64,000 bases of DNA from Rhodospirillaceae bacterium (GTDB lineage: Bacteria > Pseudomonadota > Alphaproteobacteria > Rhodospirillales > Rhodospirillaceae): NCBI GenBank assembly GCA_018666155.1, contig JABJAH010000061.1, positions 62,001 to 126,000 on the forward strand, given 5' to 3'. The notes beneath the pieces were generated by a model. It saw only the letters and a program-made list of their open reading frames with translations. It was not told the DNA's origin and did not search any database. A program made the translations under genes and the position numbers. Of the stretch, positions 52,118 to 60,314 are shown piece after piece (within the stretch, counting starts at the first letter, position 1; each line of letters begins with the position of its first letter).

Positions 52118-52540
52118 TTAGTCCATGTCTCCGGGGCCGCGCCTGAGTTGTTTTACCGTGCCGCGGCGCTTCTTTTCGTTCAATCGCTTCTTTTTGGATG
52201 TTTTTGATGGCTTGCTTGCTCGGCGTGGCCGGGTGATTTTTGACGCGTCGACGATTAGGGCGACGAGCCGGTCTAGTGCATCCTCTCGATTTCTCGTCTG
52301 ATGGCGAAAACGCTTTGCTTCAATAACGATGATTCCGTGCCGGTTTGCTCTTCGGCCAGCCAGGGTGACAACCCGGCTACGGACGTGCGGTGGTAGCGAT
52401 GGAGAAGCGGCCGCATTGAATCGTAGTTGCACGGCGCTAGAAACTTTGTTCACGTTTTGCCCACCAGGGCCGGACGCGCGTACAAAGGAAAACTCGAGTT
52501 CTCCCGGATCAAGGTTTATATGGTCTGTAATAGCTATCAT
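52118..52540 (-). CDS. arfB: Alternative ribosome-rescue factor / class I release-factor-like peptidyl-tRNA hydrolase
   Basis: A 140-residue ArfB (YaeJ)-type protein that releases peptides from stalled ribosomes. The RF-1 domain holds FVRASGPGGQNVNKVSSAVQL with the catalytic GGQ. The basic C-terminal tail (KTSKKKRLNEKKRRGTVKQLRRG) is the helix that enters the empty mRNA channel in known ArfB. It is a stand-alone gene, divergent from the SufE gene and convergent with the histidine kinase gene. Confidence 0.94.
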   Translation of the reverse strand: MIAITDHINLDPGELEFSFVRASGPGGQNVNKVSSAVQLRFNAAASPSLPPHVRSRVVTLAGRRANRHGIIVIEAKRFRHQTRNREDALDRLVALIVDASKITRPRRASKPSKTSKKKRLNEKKRRGTVKQLRRGPGDMD

Positions 52541-52637
52541 TGAAGCAGCCTAACGGCCGACCGACCTTTAGGAAATGTGCTTCCCCGTATAAATGGGTCA
52601 ATGTTCTAGCGCCCTACAAAGAGATCACGAGACAGAT

Positions 52638-53093
52638 ATGCAAGACACGGTACATGAAACAGATTTACAGATGATCGAACCAGCCGTCAGATTTGACGAC
52701 TTGGTCGAAAATTTTGGTCTGTTTGATGATTGGGAAGATCGGTATCGCTACATCATTGATCTCGGTAGGAAGCTTCCGATTTTCCCTGATGCGTTAAAGA
52801 ACGATGCTCACAAGGTGCGCGGTTGCATGAGTCAGGTTTGGATCATTCCGGGTCATGCTCCCGCAGACCAAGGCCGTTTTGCATTTGCGGCAGACAGCGA
52901 TGCCCATATCGTTAAAGGGCTGATACACGTCTTGGCGTCGTTATATACTGGCAAGGCAATGACCGAAGTGGTAGCAGTCGATGCTGAAGCCGCCTTTGCT
53001 CAGCTCGGGCTGGATCAGCATCTCAGTCCAAGTCGACGCAACGGCCTGGTCGCGATGGTGGATCGAATTCGGGCCGCCGCCGCTCAGGTTTGA
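52638..53093 (+). CDS. sufE: SufE-family Fe-S cluster assembly protein
   Basis: A 151-residue SufE protein that takes sulfur from the cysteine desulfurase SufS. The key motif HKVRGCMSQVWI has the sulfur-accepting cysteine. DWEDRYRYIIDLGRKLP is the family's N-terminal helix, and the end ARNGLVAMVDRIR is similarly typical. The ATG at 52638 (MQDTVHETD) is preferred over a start 15 codons upstream. It is isolated from other suf genes, and its 3' end overlaps the convergent TPR gene by 10 bases. Confidence 0.93.
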   Translation: MQDTVHETDLQMIEPAVRFDDLVENFGLFDDWEDRYRYIIDLGRKLPIFPDALKNDAHKVRGCMSQVWIIPGHAPADQGRFAFAADSDAHIVKGLIHVLASLYTGKAMTEVVAVDAEAAFAQLGLDQHLSPSRRNGLVAMVDRIRAAAAQV

Positions 53094-53857
53094 GGCGCGC
53101 TTGCGTCCGCGGCGTCAATTTTCTCCAGAACCATCTTTGCAACGGCCTCAGATGGGTCGAGCGTCAGGCTTTCCTGGGCTAAGGCGCGCGCCTCGTCGGT
53201 TTTGCCCTGATGGCGGAAAACGTCTGCGAGGCAGGCCTTGATGGTCGCGTTCTTGGGTTCCAGGCTATCAGCATTGCGCAAGCTGTTTAGCGCGGCAGGC
53301 AAGTCGCCTTTGCTCAGATACACGACACCGGTTTGATGGTGAATGCTGGCTGCCTGCGGTGCAATCGCCGAGGCGCGGGTTAGGGCCGCGAGGGCTTCGT
53401 CCCACCGTTGGCGACTGGCCGCAATCCGGGCCAATCCAACAAACCCTTGGTACAAGTCCGATGATAGCGCGACGGCCTTTAAATAATAAGTCTCAGCTTG
53501 GGCAAGATTGCCGTAGCGTTCATAAAGATTGCCCAAGTTTCCGGATGTGTAACCCGATTGCGGGTTCAACATTAACGCTGTTTGGAAAGCGGCGATCGCA
53601 CTTTGAGGACGGGCCTGTTTGCGTAGAACAGTGCCGAGATTGTTGTGCGCTTCAGCGAAATCAGGTTTCGCCTGTATAGCGCGGCGATAGTAACTCCCGG
53701 CAGCGGTCAATTTTCCGGCGTGAAAGAATTCAGTCCCTAATTCCTTCAACGCCTCGGCGCTTTCTGGACCTCGTTCTGTGTTTTGGGTGCTGCTGATTTC
53801 CCGAGAGGCCAGCCGGCGCACAAGTTCATCTCCGGCGGCTCTAACCATTGTGGTCAT
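53084..53857 (-). CDS. Tetratricopeptide-repeat protein (longer)
   Basis: A 257-residue TPR protein with about six repeats, for example LGTEFFHAGKLTAAGSYYRRAIQAKPDFAEAHNNLGTVLRKQ, LGNLYERYGNLAQAETYYLKA and ALAQESLTLDPSEAVAKMV at the end. TPR domains serve protein-protein contacts; the partner is unknown. The ATG at 53857 (MTTMVRAAGDEL) lies 7 bases after the upstream TPR gene's stop; the frame also has a start at 53893 overlapping that gene. Both genes are probably one operon and may once have been a single protein. Confidence 0.85.
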   Translation of the reverse strand: MTTMVRAAGDELVRRLASREISSTQNTERGPESAEALKELGTEFFHAGKLTAAGSYYRRAIQAKPDFAEAHNNLGTVLRKQARPQSAIAAFQTALMLNPQSGYTSGNLGNLYERYGNLAQAETYYLKAVALSSDLYQGFVGLARIAASRQRWDEALAALTRASAIAPQAASIHHQTGVVYLSKGDLPAALNSLRNADSLEPKNATIKACLADVFRHQGKTDEARALAQESLTLDPSEAVAKMVLEKIDAADASAPQT

Positions 53858-53864
53858 CCAATTC

Positions 53865-54251
53865 TCAGCGAGAGAAGCTGAACCAGCGGCCAAAAGCAGT
53901 GCGTACTTTTTTCCAGCCGAGGCCGCGGTTGAGGCTCATGGCGATCTTGAACGCGTCGATCGCTTTGTCTTTCTGGCCGACGGCCTGGTAGGCCTCGCCC
54001 ATATTGTAATGGGCGTCCGCGTGTGATGGGTCTAGTTGGGTCGCCCGCCTCAAAGGAATCAGGGATTCCTCATTACGTCCGAGGGCGATCAGAATCACGC
54101 CAGCGTCAGCCTGGTAGATTGCGCTATTTGGTTCCGCCCTGATCGCGGCATTGACGTGAATGAGCGCCTGGTCGTGGGCGCCGTTGCGATAGGACTCAAC
54201 GGCTTTGGCGTGTTCTGCCTGGTGGTCCACGCTCGATTTCTTGGGTTTCAC
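53865..54251 (-). CDS. Tetratricopeptide-repeat protein (shorter)
   Basis: A 128-residue protein with about three TPR units: AVESYRNGAHDQALIHVNAAIRAEPNSAIYQADAGVILIAL, EESLIPLRRATQLDPSHADAHYNMGEAYQA and DKAIDAFKIAMSLN. A basic C-terminus (WKKVRTAFGRWFSFSR) ends it. It is directly upstream of the longer TPR gene. No signal peptide is visible. The specific role is unknown. Confidence 0.85.
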   Translation of the reverse strand: MKPKKSSVDHQAEHAKAVESYRNGAHDQALIHVNAAIRAEPNSAIYQADAGVILIALGRNEESLIPLRRATQLDPSHADAHYNMGEAYQAVGQKDKAIDAFKIAMSLNRGLGWKKVRTAFGRWFSFSR

Positions 54252-54337
54252 ACTGTGCTCCGGTAACCGTCGCTGATGGAAAGGGCATGCAGGGTTTTAA
54301 CCGACCGTACTAAGAAATCAAACCGCTGAACTGCCGC

Positions 54338-55990
54338 TTATGCCGTCTTACCAAACAACCGTCGGTCCAGCTTGCTTACAAATTGCCAGGGATCGGGATC
54401 GGGTTTGCCAAAGAGGAACCCTTGTGCGTATTCAACGCCGCAGTCGCGAACAAATTCGAGGGTCTCTTTGCTATCGACCATTTCGGCGATGGTTTCCACA
54501 TCCATGGTCTTACACAGGGTCGTAAGAGCGCGAAGAAACGCCCGGCCTTTCGGCGCGGTCTGGGCGTTCTTGACGGCACTGCCATCAAGCTTCACCACGT
54601 CAACCTCGAGCACGCTGAGATATTGGAAACTAGCAGCGCCGGCGCCAAAATCATCCAGGCAGACATGGAATCCTTTGCGGCGCACGGATTGGACGAAGGC
54701 GTTGGCTTTGTGCAGATCAACCACGCGGGCCGATTCTGTGATTTCAAAGAGTAAGTGTTCGGTGAGCCATGGATTGTTGTCGATCAACGCGTGTAGCTTC
54801 TCAATATAGACGGCGTCGTCGACCGAGATTCCGGAGATGTTAACGGCGACCGAAATTTTTTCTTTGCGGTGATCCTTTAGCCAGTCGACGCATTTTTGCG
54901 CCATGGCGATATCGAACTCGCTGATCAGCCCGGTTTCTTCAGCAAAGGTGATGTACTTGTAAGGCGATTCTTCAAAATTTCCGCCGAACCGCACCAAGGC
55001 TTCATAGTGATGAAAGGCGCCGGTGTTGACGTCCAGGATCGGATGAAATGCGACGTCGAAATTGTTGTCGCCGATGACGCTTCGGAAACTGTTGAGGGAG
55101 CCCACCGCCTCCTTAACGAGCGAATCCATATTCTTGGCGATGTCTTTAACGTTAAAGTCGGCGCCGCTCTGTTCGCGGAAATGATTAATTGTATAGACGA
55201 GGCCGTTGGTCAGGTCTTCGTCGTTGATGTCAGTCATGTCGACATCAATGGTGCCGGCTTGAACGTCGACTCCTTTGCCCTCTGGATCGAAGACGCGGGT
55301 GGCTTCCGCCAGTTTCGCTTCTAGGTCTGCAACGTCTAGGTCTGCGTCGTGCAAAATACCGAACTTGCCGTCACCCATCTCGCCAGCGGAATCGCCGCCG
55401 ATGGAACTGGCGCGCAATGTGGTGCCCATCGTACTCATGAGAATTTCTTGGTCTTCTTCCGATAGGCTTTCATAGAAAGTATCGAAGCCGGGCAGGTTGA
55501 CCAAGGTTAGCTCGGTATCGCCTTCGCCATTCTTGGTTTCTTTTAACTTTTCAGCAGCTAAACCGGAGAAGGAGTCGCCTGCCAATAGGCCGGTACTTTG
55601 ATCTCGTTTACTTGCGCCTTCTAATGCACCGTTTTCTTCAGCGTCACTCGCTGTGCGCAGGGCGAGAAAGAAATTGTTGCCGAGATCGGGCATGAGATAC
55701 CCGGCGAAGTTCAATGGGGGCGTTGGCCCTTTGACCCCTTTCAGACGGACTTTGGTGTCGTCGATGCGGCCTTTTTTTGCGGCGACCGCCAACAGCTGTT
55801 CGACCAAGAGCTTGTCACGTGGGGCAACATAGTCTCGAAAGCTCGTGCCAATCAGTTCCTCAATCGTTTTACCAAGGACGGGTTGGGTTGCACCCGCGGC
55901 AAAAACGATTTTCCGGTTTTGATCCAGTTCGAGCAGGATGTCGGCCCAGCAGAAGGCAAAGGCAACGAACTTTTCGCGAGCAGTAGACAT
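54338..55990 (-). CDS. PAS-degenerate GGDEF-EAL domain protein (c-di-GMP phosphodiesterase candidate)
   Basis: A 550-residue cytoplasmic signalling protein. An N-terminal PAS-like region (about 1-110), a GGDEF-like middle (about 150-250) and a C-terminal EAL domain (about 310-545) can be traced. The middle domain has MGDGKFGIL where the GGDEF loop should be, so cyclase activity is lost. The EAL domain keeps HYEALVRF, NISG, FEITES, DDFGAG, VKLDG and ETIAEMVDS, so hydrolysis of cyclic di-GMP is plausible. The ATG at 55990 (MSTAREKF) is preferred; the frame is open 19 codons upstream. It is probably a single-gene unit. Confidence 0.88.
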   Translation of the reverse strand: MSTAREKFVAFAFCWADILLELDQNRKIVFAAGATQPVLGKTIEELIGTSFRDYVAPRDKLLVEQLLAVAAKKGRIDDTKVRLKGVKGPTPPLNFAGYLMPDLGNNFFLALRTASDAEENGALEGASKRDQSTGLLAGDSFSGLAAEKLKETKNGEGDTELTLVNLPGFDTFYESLSEEDQEILMSTMGTTLRASSIGGDSAGEMGDGKFGILHDADLDVADLEAKLAEATRVFDPEGKGVDVQAGTIDVDMTDINDEDLTNGLVYTINHFREQSGADFNVKDIAKNMDSLVKEAVGSLNSFRSVIGDNNFDVAFHPILDVNTGAFHHYEALVRFGGNFEESPYKYITFAEETGLISEFDIAMAQKCVDWLKDHRKEKISVAVNISGISVDDAVYIEKLHALIDNNPWLTEHLLFEITESARVVDLHKANAFVQSVRRKGFHVCLDDFGAGAASFQYLSVLEVDVVKLDGSAVKNAQTAPKGRAFLRALTTLCKTMDVETIAEMVDSKETLEFVRDCGVEYAQGFLFGKPDPDPWQFVSKLDRRLFGKTA

Positions 55991-56113
55991 ATATATTTGT
56001 GGTCCTGATGTGACACCGCCAAGTAAACTTGGCAGTCTACTTAGCAAATACGCGTAATTTTTTAGACACTCTATTATTTAGCGACGAGTACGTTTAACAG
56101 CGATTATCATCCC

Positions 56114-56761
56114 ATGGTTGGGAATCGCAACAAAAGTATTAAATCGCTTCAATTTGTAACGAAACCGGCAAAGGTACAGCTTGATCTTTATCTCTGGATT
56201 GATGTTGAAGCCCGTTGGGAAGCGGGTCGAGTCCCATTCCGGTGGCCGGCCGTGTGTGCCAGCCGCGGCAACGCTGTGACAAAGATCCCGGCCATCGAAG
56301 AGCATTGTGAGAGTGAAGAGGCTCGCGCCCACCCGGTTATCGCGACCGCGGCCGCATATTGGGCTGGTCTCAATACCGGCAGTATGCCGCGCCGGTCCCA
56401 TTTCGAGTTTATGGACATCTACCAAACTGCGCCGCACCTCCTCATGTCGGAGCGTATCGCGCCACAGACGTTCGCTTTTATTTATTGCGGCACCCACGTT
56501 GCGGATAACTTGCCGCTCGATTTGACCGGAAAAACTTTCGATCCCGCCAATGTAGAGGTCAGCGGTATTCCTTGGTTCAACTATAAATCAGAGGCCCTCG
56601 ACGGACCGTGCATTCGCTATGGGTGCGATCAACTTGACTGGCCCAATCTAGATTTCGATATCATTCTTTCCGCTGTTTTTCCGTTGTCAGATGACGATGG
56701 CGTACCGCGGTTTCCGTTGGCCTGTTTGGTTTTCTTGAATTCGGCAGGCACGCTATCGTGA
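56114..56761 (+). CDS. PAS-fold protein of a compact alphaproteobacterial type
   Basis: A 215-residue protein. From about residue 70, the pattern PVIATAAAYWAGLNTGSMPRRSHFEFMDIYQTAPHLLMSERIAPQTFAFIYCGTHVADNLPLDLTGKTF matches the single-PAS proteins common in Rhodospirillales and relatives (PAS_5-like, from memory). No output domain follows, so it may be a ligand-binding partner. The N-terminal 60 residues are unassigned and the ribosome binding site is poor, so the start is uncertain. It is divergent from the EAL protein gene. Confidence 0.7.
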   Translation: MVGNRNKSIKSLQFVTKPAKVQLDLYLWIDVEARWEAGRVPFRWPAVCASRGNAVTKIPAIEEHCESEEARAHPVIATAAAYWAGLNTGSMPRRSHFEFMDIYQTAPHLLMSERIAPQTFAFIYCGTHVADNLPLDLTGKTFDPANVEVSGIPWFNYKSEALDGPCIRYGCDQLDWPNLDFDIILSAVFPLSDDDGVPRFPLACLVFLNSAGTLS

Positions 56762-56875
56762 GTCTCAAAATCATTCACGATACTTGCTCTCTGTTCCCCG
56801 TTCTCTAGAGTAACGCTTAACGGGTTTGTAGAGACCTGTTTGGGCAACTCCCACCACGTATAGGAAATTAGGTTA

Positions 56876-57469
56876 ATGGTGCGTCGGATAATTCGTTCTG
56901 TGCAACTCGCGGTGACAGCATGCGCCGTTATCGGCTTGTTCATTGTGTCCGGTCAGACACCTCTACTGGCACAAGAGACAGCCGTCCGTCGCACGACGTT
57001 ATTAGTCGAAGACATCGGACGTTCCATTGATTTCTACCAACGGCTCGGCTTGACGCCTTGGTATGAAAAATCAACCAGCGATACAGACGAGGGTGGAGTC
57101 ATCGGTGCGCTCGATCTACCGCTGACGGCAGATCCAAAGTTTGGCCGCATCGTCATTATGCGCGGCAATCACGATCGCATCGGCATGATCGGTTTGCTGG
57201 GGTACGAGCGCCCCCCTCTGGCCAATGCGCGCGGCAATCTTGTGGGCATCGGCGTGGGTGACGTCATCATTATGGTGGAAACCGACGACATTAATTTTGT
57301 CTTCAATCGGCTCCAGGAAACCGGTGCCAGGTTTCATAGGCCGCCCGAGCGATTTGAAATTACCAATCCGGATGGCTCTGTCCGCGATACGGGCTACCGC
57401 ATGTTTGTTTACGATCCCGATGGTCATCTGATCGAGGTCTCAGAGCCATCGGAGCGGGAACCCGGATAA
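56876..57469 (+). CDS. Secreted VOC-family (glyoxalase/dioxygenase-fold) protein
   Basis: A 197-residue protein with an N-terminal export signal (VQLAVTACAVIGLFIVSGQTPLLAQ) and one vicinal-oxygen-chelate domain: RRTTLLVEDIGRSIDFYQRLGLTPWYEK, IVIMRGNHDRIGMIGLLGYE and a closing FVYDPDGHLIEVSEP. Metal ligands of the family (a His or Gln near the strand start and the final Glu) are partly visible. The reaction is unknown. The export signal is uncommon for this fold. The gene ends in a 16-base sequence that is repeated 46 bases further on. Confidence 0.85.
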   Translation: MVRRIIRSVQLAVTACAVIGLFIVSGQTPLLAQETAVRRTTLLVEDIGRSIDFYQRLGLTPWYEKSTSDTDEGGVIGALDLPLTADPKFGRIVIMRGNHDRIGMIGLLGYERPPLANARGNLVGIGVGDVIIMVETDDINFVFNRLQETGARFHRPPERFEITNPDGSVRDTGYRMFVYDPDGHLIEVSEPSEREPG

Positions 57470-57515
57470 CACGCGCGGACTCGGCGCGAGACAAAAAGCG
57501 CGGGAACCCGGATAA
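57454..57515. repeat. 16-bp direct repeat at the 3' end of the VOC gene
   Basis: GCGGGAACCCGGATAA occurs at 57454-57469, covering the last codons and stop, and again at 57500-57515. The spacing of 46 bases and exact identity suggest a recent local duplication or a slipped copy of the gene end. Confidence 0.6.
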
Positions 57516-57528
57516 TAACTCTTAGACG

Positions 57529-59292
57529 TTATTCGCCCATCACGGTGCCTTCACGCCGTGGATCAGCGCCGCCGAAAATCATTCCGTCCCGCACTCCAAT
57601 GGCATGTACGCCACTGGGGAAATTGCCGACGCGGACACGGTGTCCGAGCGCCTCGAGGTCTTCTTTGCGGTCTGCCAATGCCGTGCCACCTTCCAGCAGG
57701 ACGGTTGGCCCAAACATCAAAATATTCGGCAAGTTGGTCGCGTCTTGCGGCGTCATGTCCCAGTCGAGCATTGCGATCAGTGTTTTGGTAACCAAGGGGA
57801 CGATGGCCATGCCGCCGGGTGACCCAGACACCGCGACGATCTGATCGTTTTCATCGAATACGATAATCGGTGCCATCGAGCTGCGTGGCCGCTTGCCGCC
57901 TTCGACCCGATTGGCGACGGTGCGGCCTTCAGCGACCGCGTCATAAGAGAAATCTGTCAGTTGGTTGTTTAAGAGAAAGCCGCCGACCATCAGATGTGAA
58001 CCAAAAGCGCCTTCGATGGAGCTGGTCATTGAGACCGCGTTGCCCTGATCATCGATCACAGAAATATGGGTTGTCGACGGGCGTTCGAAATCACGACCAG
58101 GGCCATAGTTATAGGTGCCTTTTTGTGGCGGCTTTCCTGCTTCGGCTTTGGCCATGCGTCCCGCTGGATCGATCAAGGCCGCGCGGTCGGCCAAATACCC
58201 GCGGTCGATCAAGCCTTGCTCAGGAACAGGGGAGAAGTCTGGGTCGGCGATGTAGACAGCGCGGTCGGCATAAACCAGTCGGCTTGCTTCAACAAACAGG
58301 TGGGCCGCGTCGGTTGACCACGGCGCCATGTTGGGCAGATCAAATTTCTCGAGCAGTCCCAATGTTTGAATCACACCGATGCCGCCAGAGGTTGGCGCCG
58401 GCATGCCGCATACGGTGAAGCGGCGATAGGGCGCGCACAACGGGGTGCGTTCTTTGGCGCGATAAGCAGCCATGTCGGCGAGCGTTAGGTCGGCCGGGTT
58501 GCGCGTTGTGTCACGCACTTGCGCGACAATGTCTTCGGCAAGACTGCCTTTATAAAACGCGTCCGATCCTTCGGTGGCGATGCGCTGCAGCGTTGTCGCC
58601 ATGGCGGGATTCTTAAGCACTGTGCCCACGGGCTTTGGTGTGCCGTCCGGCAAATAGTAATGCGCGGCGGGAGTCTCGATTTGAGACAGAGTTTTGTCGA
58701 CTTCGAGCAAGCGGAACAGTCTTGGCGACACCGCGAAACCATTTTCGGCGACGCCGATGGCCGATGAAAACATGTCCGCCCATGGGAGCGTGCCATGGCG
58801 CTCATGGGCTAACTTCATAGCGCTAACGAGCCCAGGCACGCCGACGGACTTGCCGCCGATGACAGCCTGTGGTCTGCGCATAGCGGTCCCGTCTTCCGCT
58901 AGAAAACGATCTTCGGTCGCCGTGGCTGGTGCGGTTTCGCGACCGTCGTAGGCGTGTAGTTTCTTGGCGGTGTTATCCCAGTACAGGACGAAGGCGCCGC
59001 CACCGATGCCAGAAGATTGCGGCTCAACCAAGTTGAGCACCAGCTGCGTGGCGAAGGCGGCGTCTAGCGCGTTGCCGCCCGCCTTTATGGCGTCATAACC
59101 GGCCTGCACCGCGATGGGGTTCGCCGCCGCCACCATGAATTTTGACGCTGTTCCGCCTTTTTGCTCAACGAGCCCGCTGGACGCTTCGGGAAAATCCAGC
59201 TCTTGGGCGGCTAGAGGCGCGGCGGTTCTGTCGGCGCATCCTGATAACAGGCATGCAGCCAAGCCAAAGCGGAGAAGAAATCTCAAAGTCAT
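57529..59292 (-). CDS. ggt: Gamma-glutamyltransferase, lipoprotein type
   Basis: A 587-residue Ntn-hydrolase. MTLRFLLRFGLAACLLSGC is a lipoprotein signal with lipobox LLSGC, so it should be anchored in the envelope. The GGNALDAAFATQLVLNLVEPQSSGIGGGAFVLYW start and RPSTTHISVIDDQGNAVSMTSSIEGAFGSHLMVGGFLLNNQLTDF are classical; the second Thr of TTH is the self-processing nucleophile. Family members hydrolyse glutathione and other gamma-glutamyl amides in the periplasm. It differs from the signal-less relative at 37014-38792. The ATG at 59292 is chosen for the signal peptide. Confidence 0.94.
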   Translation of the reverse strand: MTLRFLLRFGLAACLLSGCADRTAAPLAAQELDFPEASSGLVEQKGGTASKFMVAAANPIAVQAGYDAIKAGGNALDAAFATQLVLNLVEPQSSGIGGGAFVLYWDNTAKKLHAYDGRETAPATATEDRFLAEDGTAMRRPQAVIGGKSVGVPGLVSAMKLAHERHGTLPWADMFSSAIGVAENGFAVSPRLFRLLEVDKTLSQIETPAAHYYLPDGTPKPVGTVLKNPAMATTLQRIATEGSDAFYKGSLAEDIVAQVRDTTRNPADLTLADMAAYRAKERTPLCAPYRRFTVCGMPAPTSGGIGVIQTLGLLEKFDLPNMAPWSTDAAHLFVEASRLVYADRAVYIADPDFSPVPEQGLIDRGYLADRAALIDPAGRMAKAEAGKPPQKGTYNYGPGRDFERPSTTHISVIDDQGNAVSMTSSIEGAFGSHLMVGGFLLNNQLTDFSYDAVAEGRTVANRVEGGKRPRSSMAPIIVFDENDQIVAVSGSPGGMAIVPLVTKTLIAMLDWDMTPQDATNLPNILMFGPTVLLEGGTALADRKEDLEALGHRVRVGNFPSGVHAIGVRDGMIFGGADPRREGTVMGE

Positions 59293-59348
59293 AGAACGTC
59301 CTGTCGAACCAGCGATGGGCCTCTCCATATCACAGGCCTGTAATCGGG

Positions 59349-60113
59349 TCAGCCGAGGGTTTGCCGAACCAACCGTCGGATCAGCGCGATAATCTGTTTC
59401 TCCGACCTGCGGATACGCTCATGTGGACCCCCCAAACCAATGACGATGGTTTGCCCTTGCACGGGCCTTGGAAACGCAAGGGCGATGGCGCCCGTATCCG
59501 GTAGGACTTTATCGTAGGCGACGGCTGCTCCTTTTGCGGCGACCTCGCTGATCCTCTTTTTTAGGTCTAATGGCGCGACCTGTGTCACGCCTGGCCTTTT
59601 ATTGTGGGCCACCACCAGATCTTCAATTTCACCGATATTCTGCGCTGCGATCCAAGCGATGCCGACGGCAGACTCGAACAGCGGTGCCAATGCGCCTTCC
59701 TCGATATTTAAAGCGATCGGGAAGGTGCTTGGGACAATGGTGACCAACTGCATATCGAAACCGGTCCTCATCACAAGTGAAACGGTCTCACCTGTCGCGG
59801 CACTGATTTCTTGAAGGATGCTGCTCAAGGCCCGATCCCGGCGTATCGACCCAATCAGCCAGTCGCCCAGCAGGCCCACTTTCAGGGTCGGAAAGTAGGT
59901 CGCGTTTTTCGGCTCGAACCACAGGTAACCCAGGGTTACGAGGCTGGCCAACAGGGCGTTGGCGCTGGATCGTGGCATCTCCAGGGTGCGGGCAATCTCA
60001 CGGGCGCCCGCCGGACGCTTCCAGTTCTGAAAGGCTTCCAGCACGGCCAGTGTGCGAGAGGCAGACTTGATGACACCCGCCGTCTCTGGTGGTTTTTCTA
60101 GACCGTCATTCAT
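59349..60113 (-). CDS. IclR-family transcriptional regulator
   Basis: A 254-residue IclR regulator. The winged helix (about 10-75) is IKSASRTLAVLEAFQNWKRPAGAREIARTLEMPRSSANALLASLVTLGYLWF, and the effector domain covers about 95-250 (ISAATGETVSLVMRTG, FESAVGIAWIAAQN). It is divergent from the TonB receptor/isochorismatase/amidohydrolase operon (201-base gap) and is the natural candidate regulator of it. The operator is not evident, though the gap contains AT-rich CATATATAT-type sequence. Confidence 0.92.
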   Translation of the reverse strand: MNDGLEKPPETAGVIKSASRTLAVLEAFQNWKRPAGAREIARTLEMPRSSANALLASLVTLGYLWFEPKNATYFPTLKVGLLGDWLIGSIRRDRALSSILQEISAATGETVSLVMRTGFDMQLVTIVPSTFPIALNIEEGALAPLFESAVGIAWIAAQNIGEIEDLVVAHNKRPGVTQVAPLDLKKRISEVAAKGAAVAYDKVLPDTGAIALAFPRPVQGQTIVIGLGGPHERIRRSEKQIIALIRRLVRQTLG

Positions 60114-60314
60114 CCTGGGTTATGCTTCATCCATCCGCCGTGGCGGCTGTGCCACAGTTCTCAGCCAATCTATCATACTATCCACATATATATTAGACCC
60201 TTCTACATATGCAGAAGACCCCCTACCAAGATCGGCGGAAACAAAGGAAGACTCGGACCAACGCATCCGGCCATTGAATCCGGATCATCGGGAGAACAGA
60301 GGAGACACTCCATT

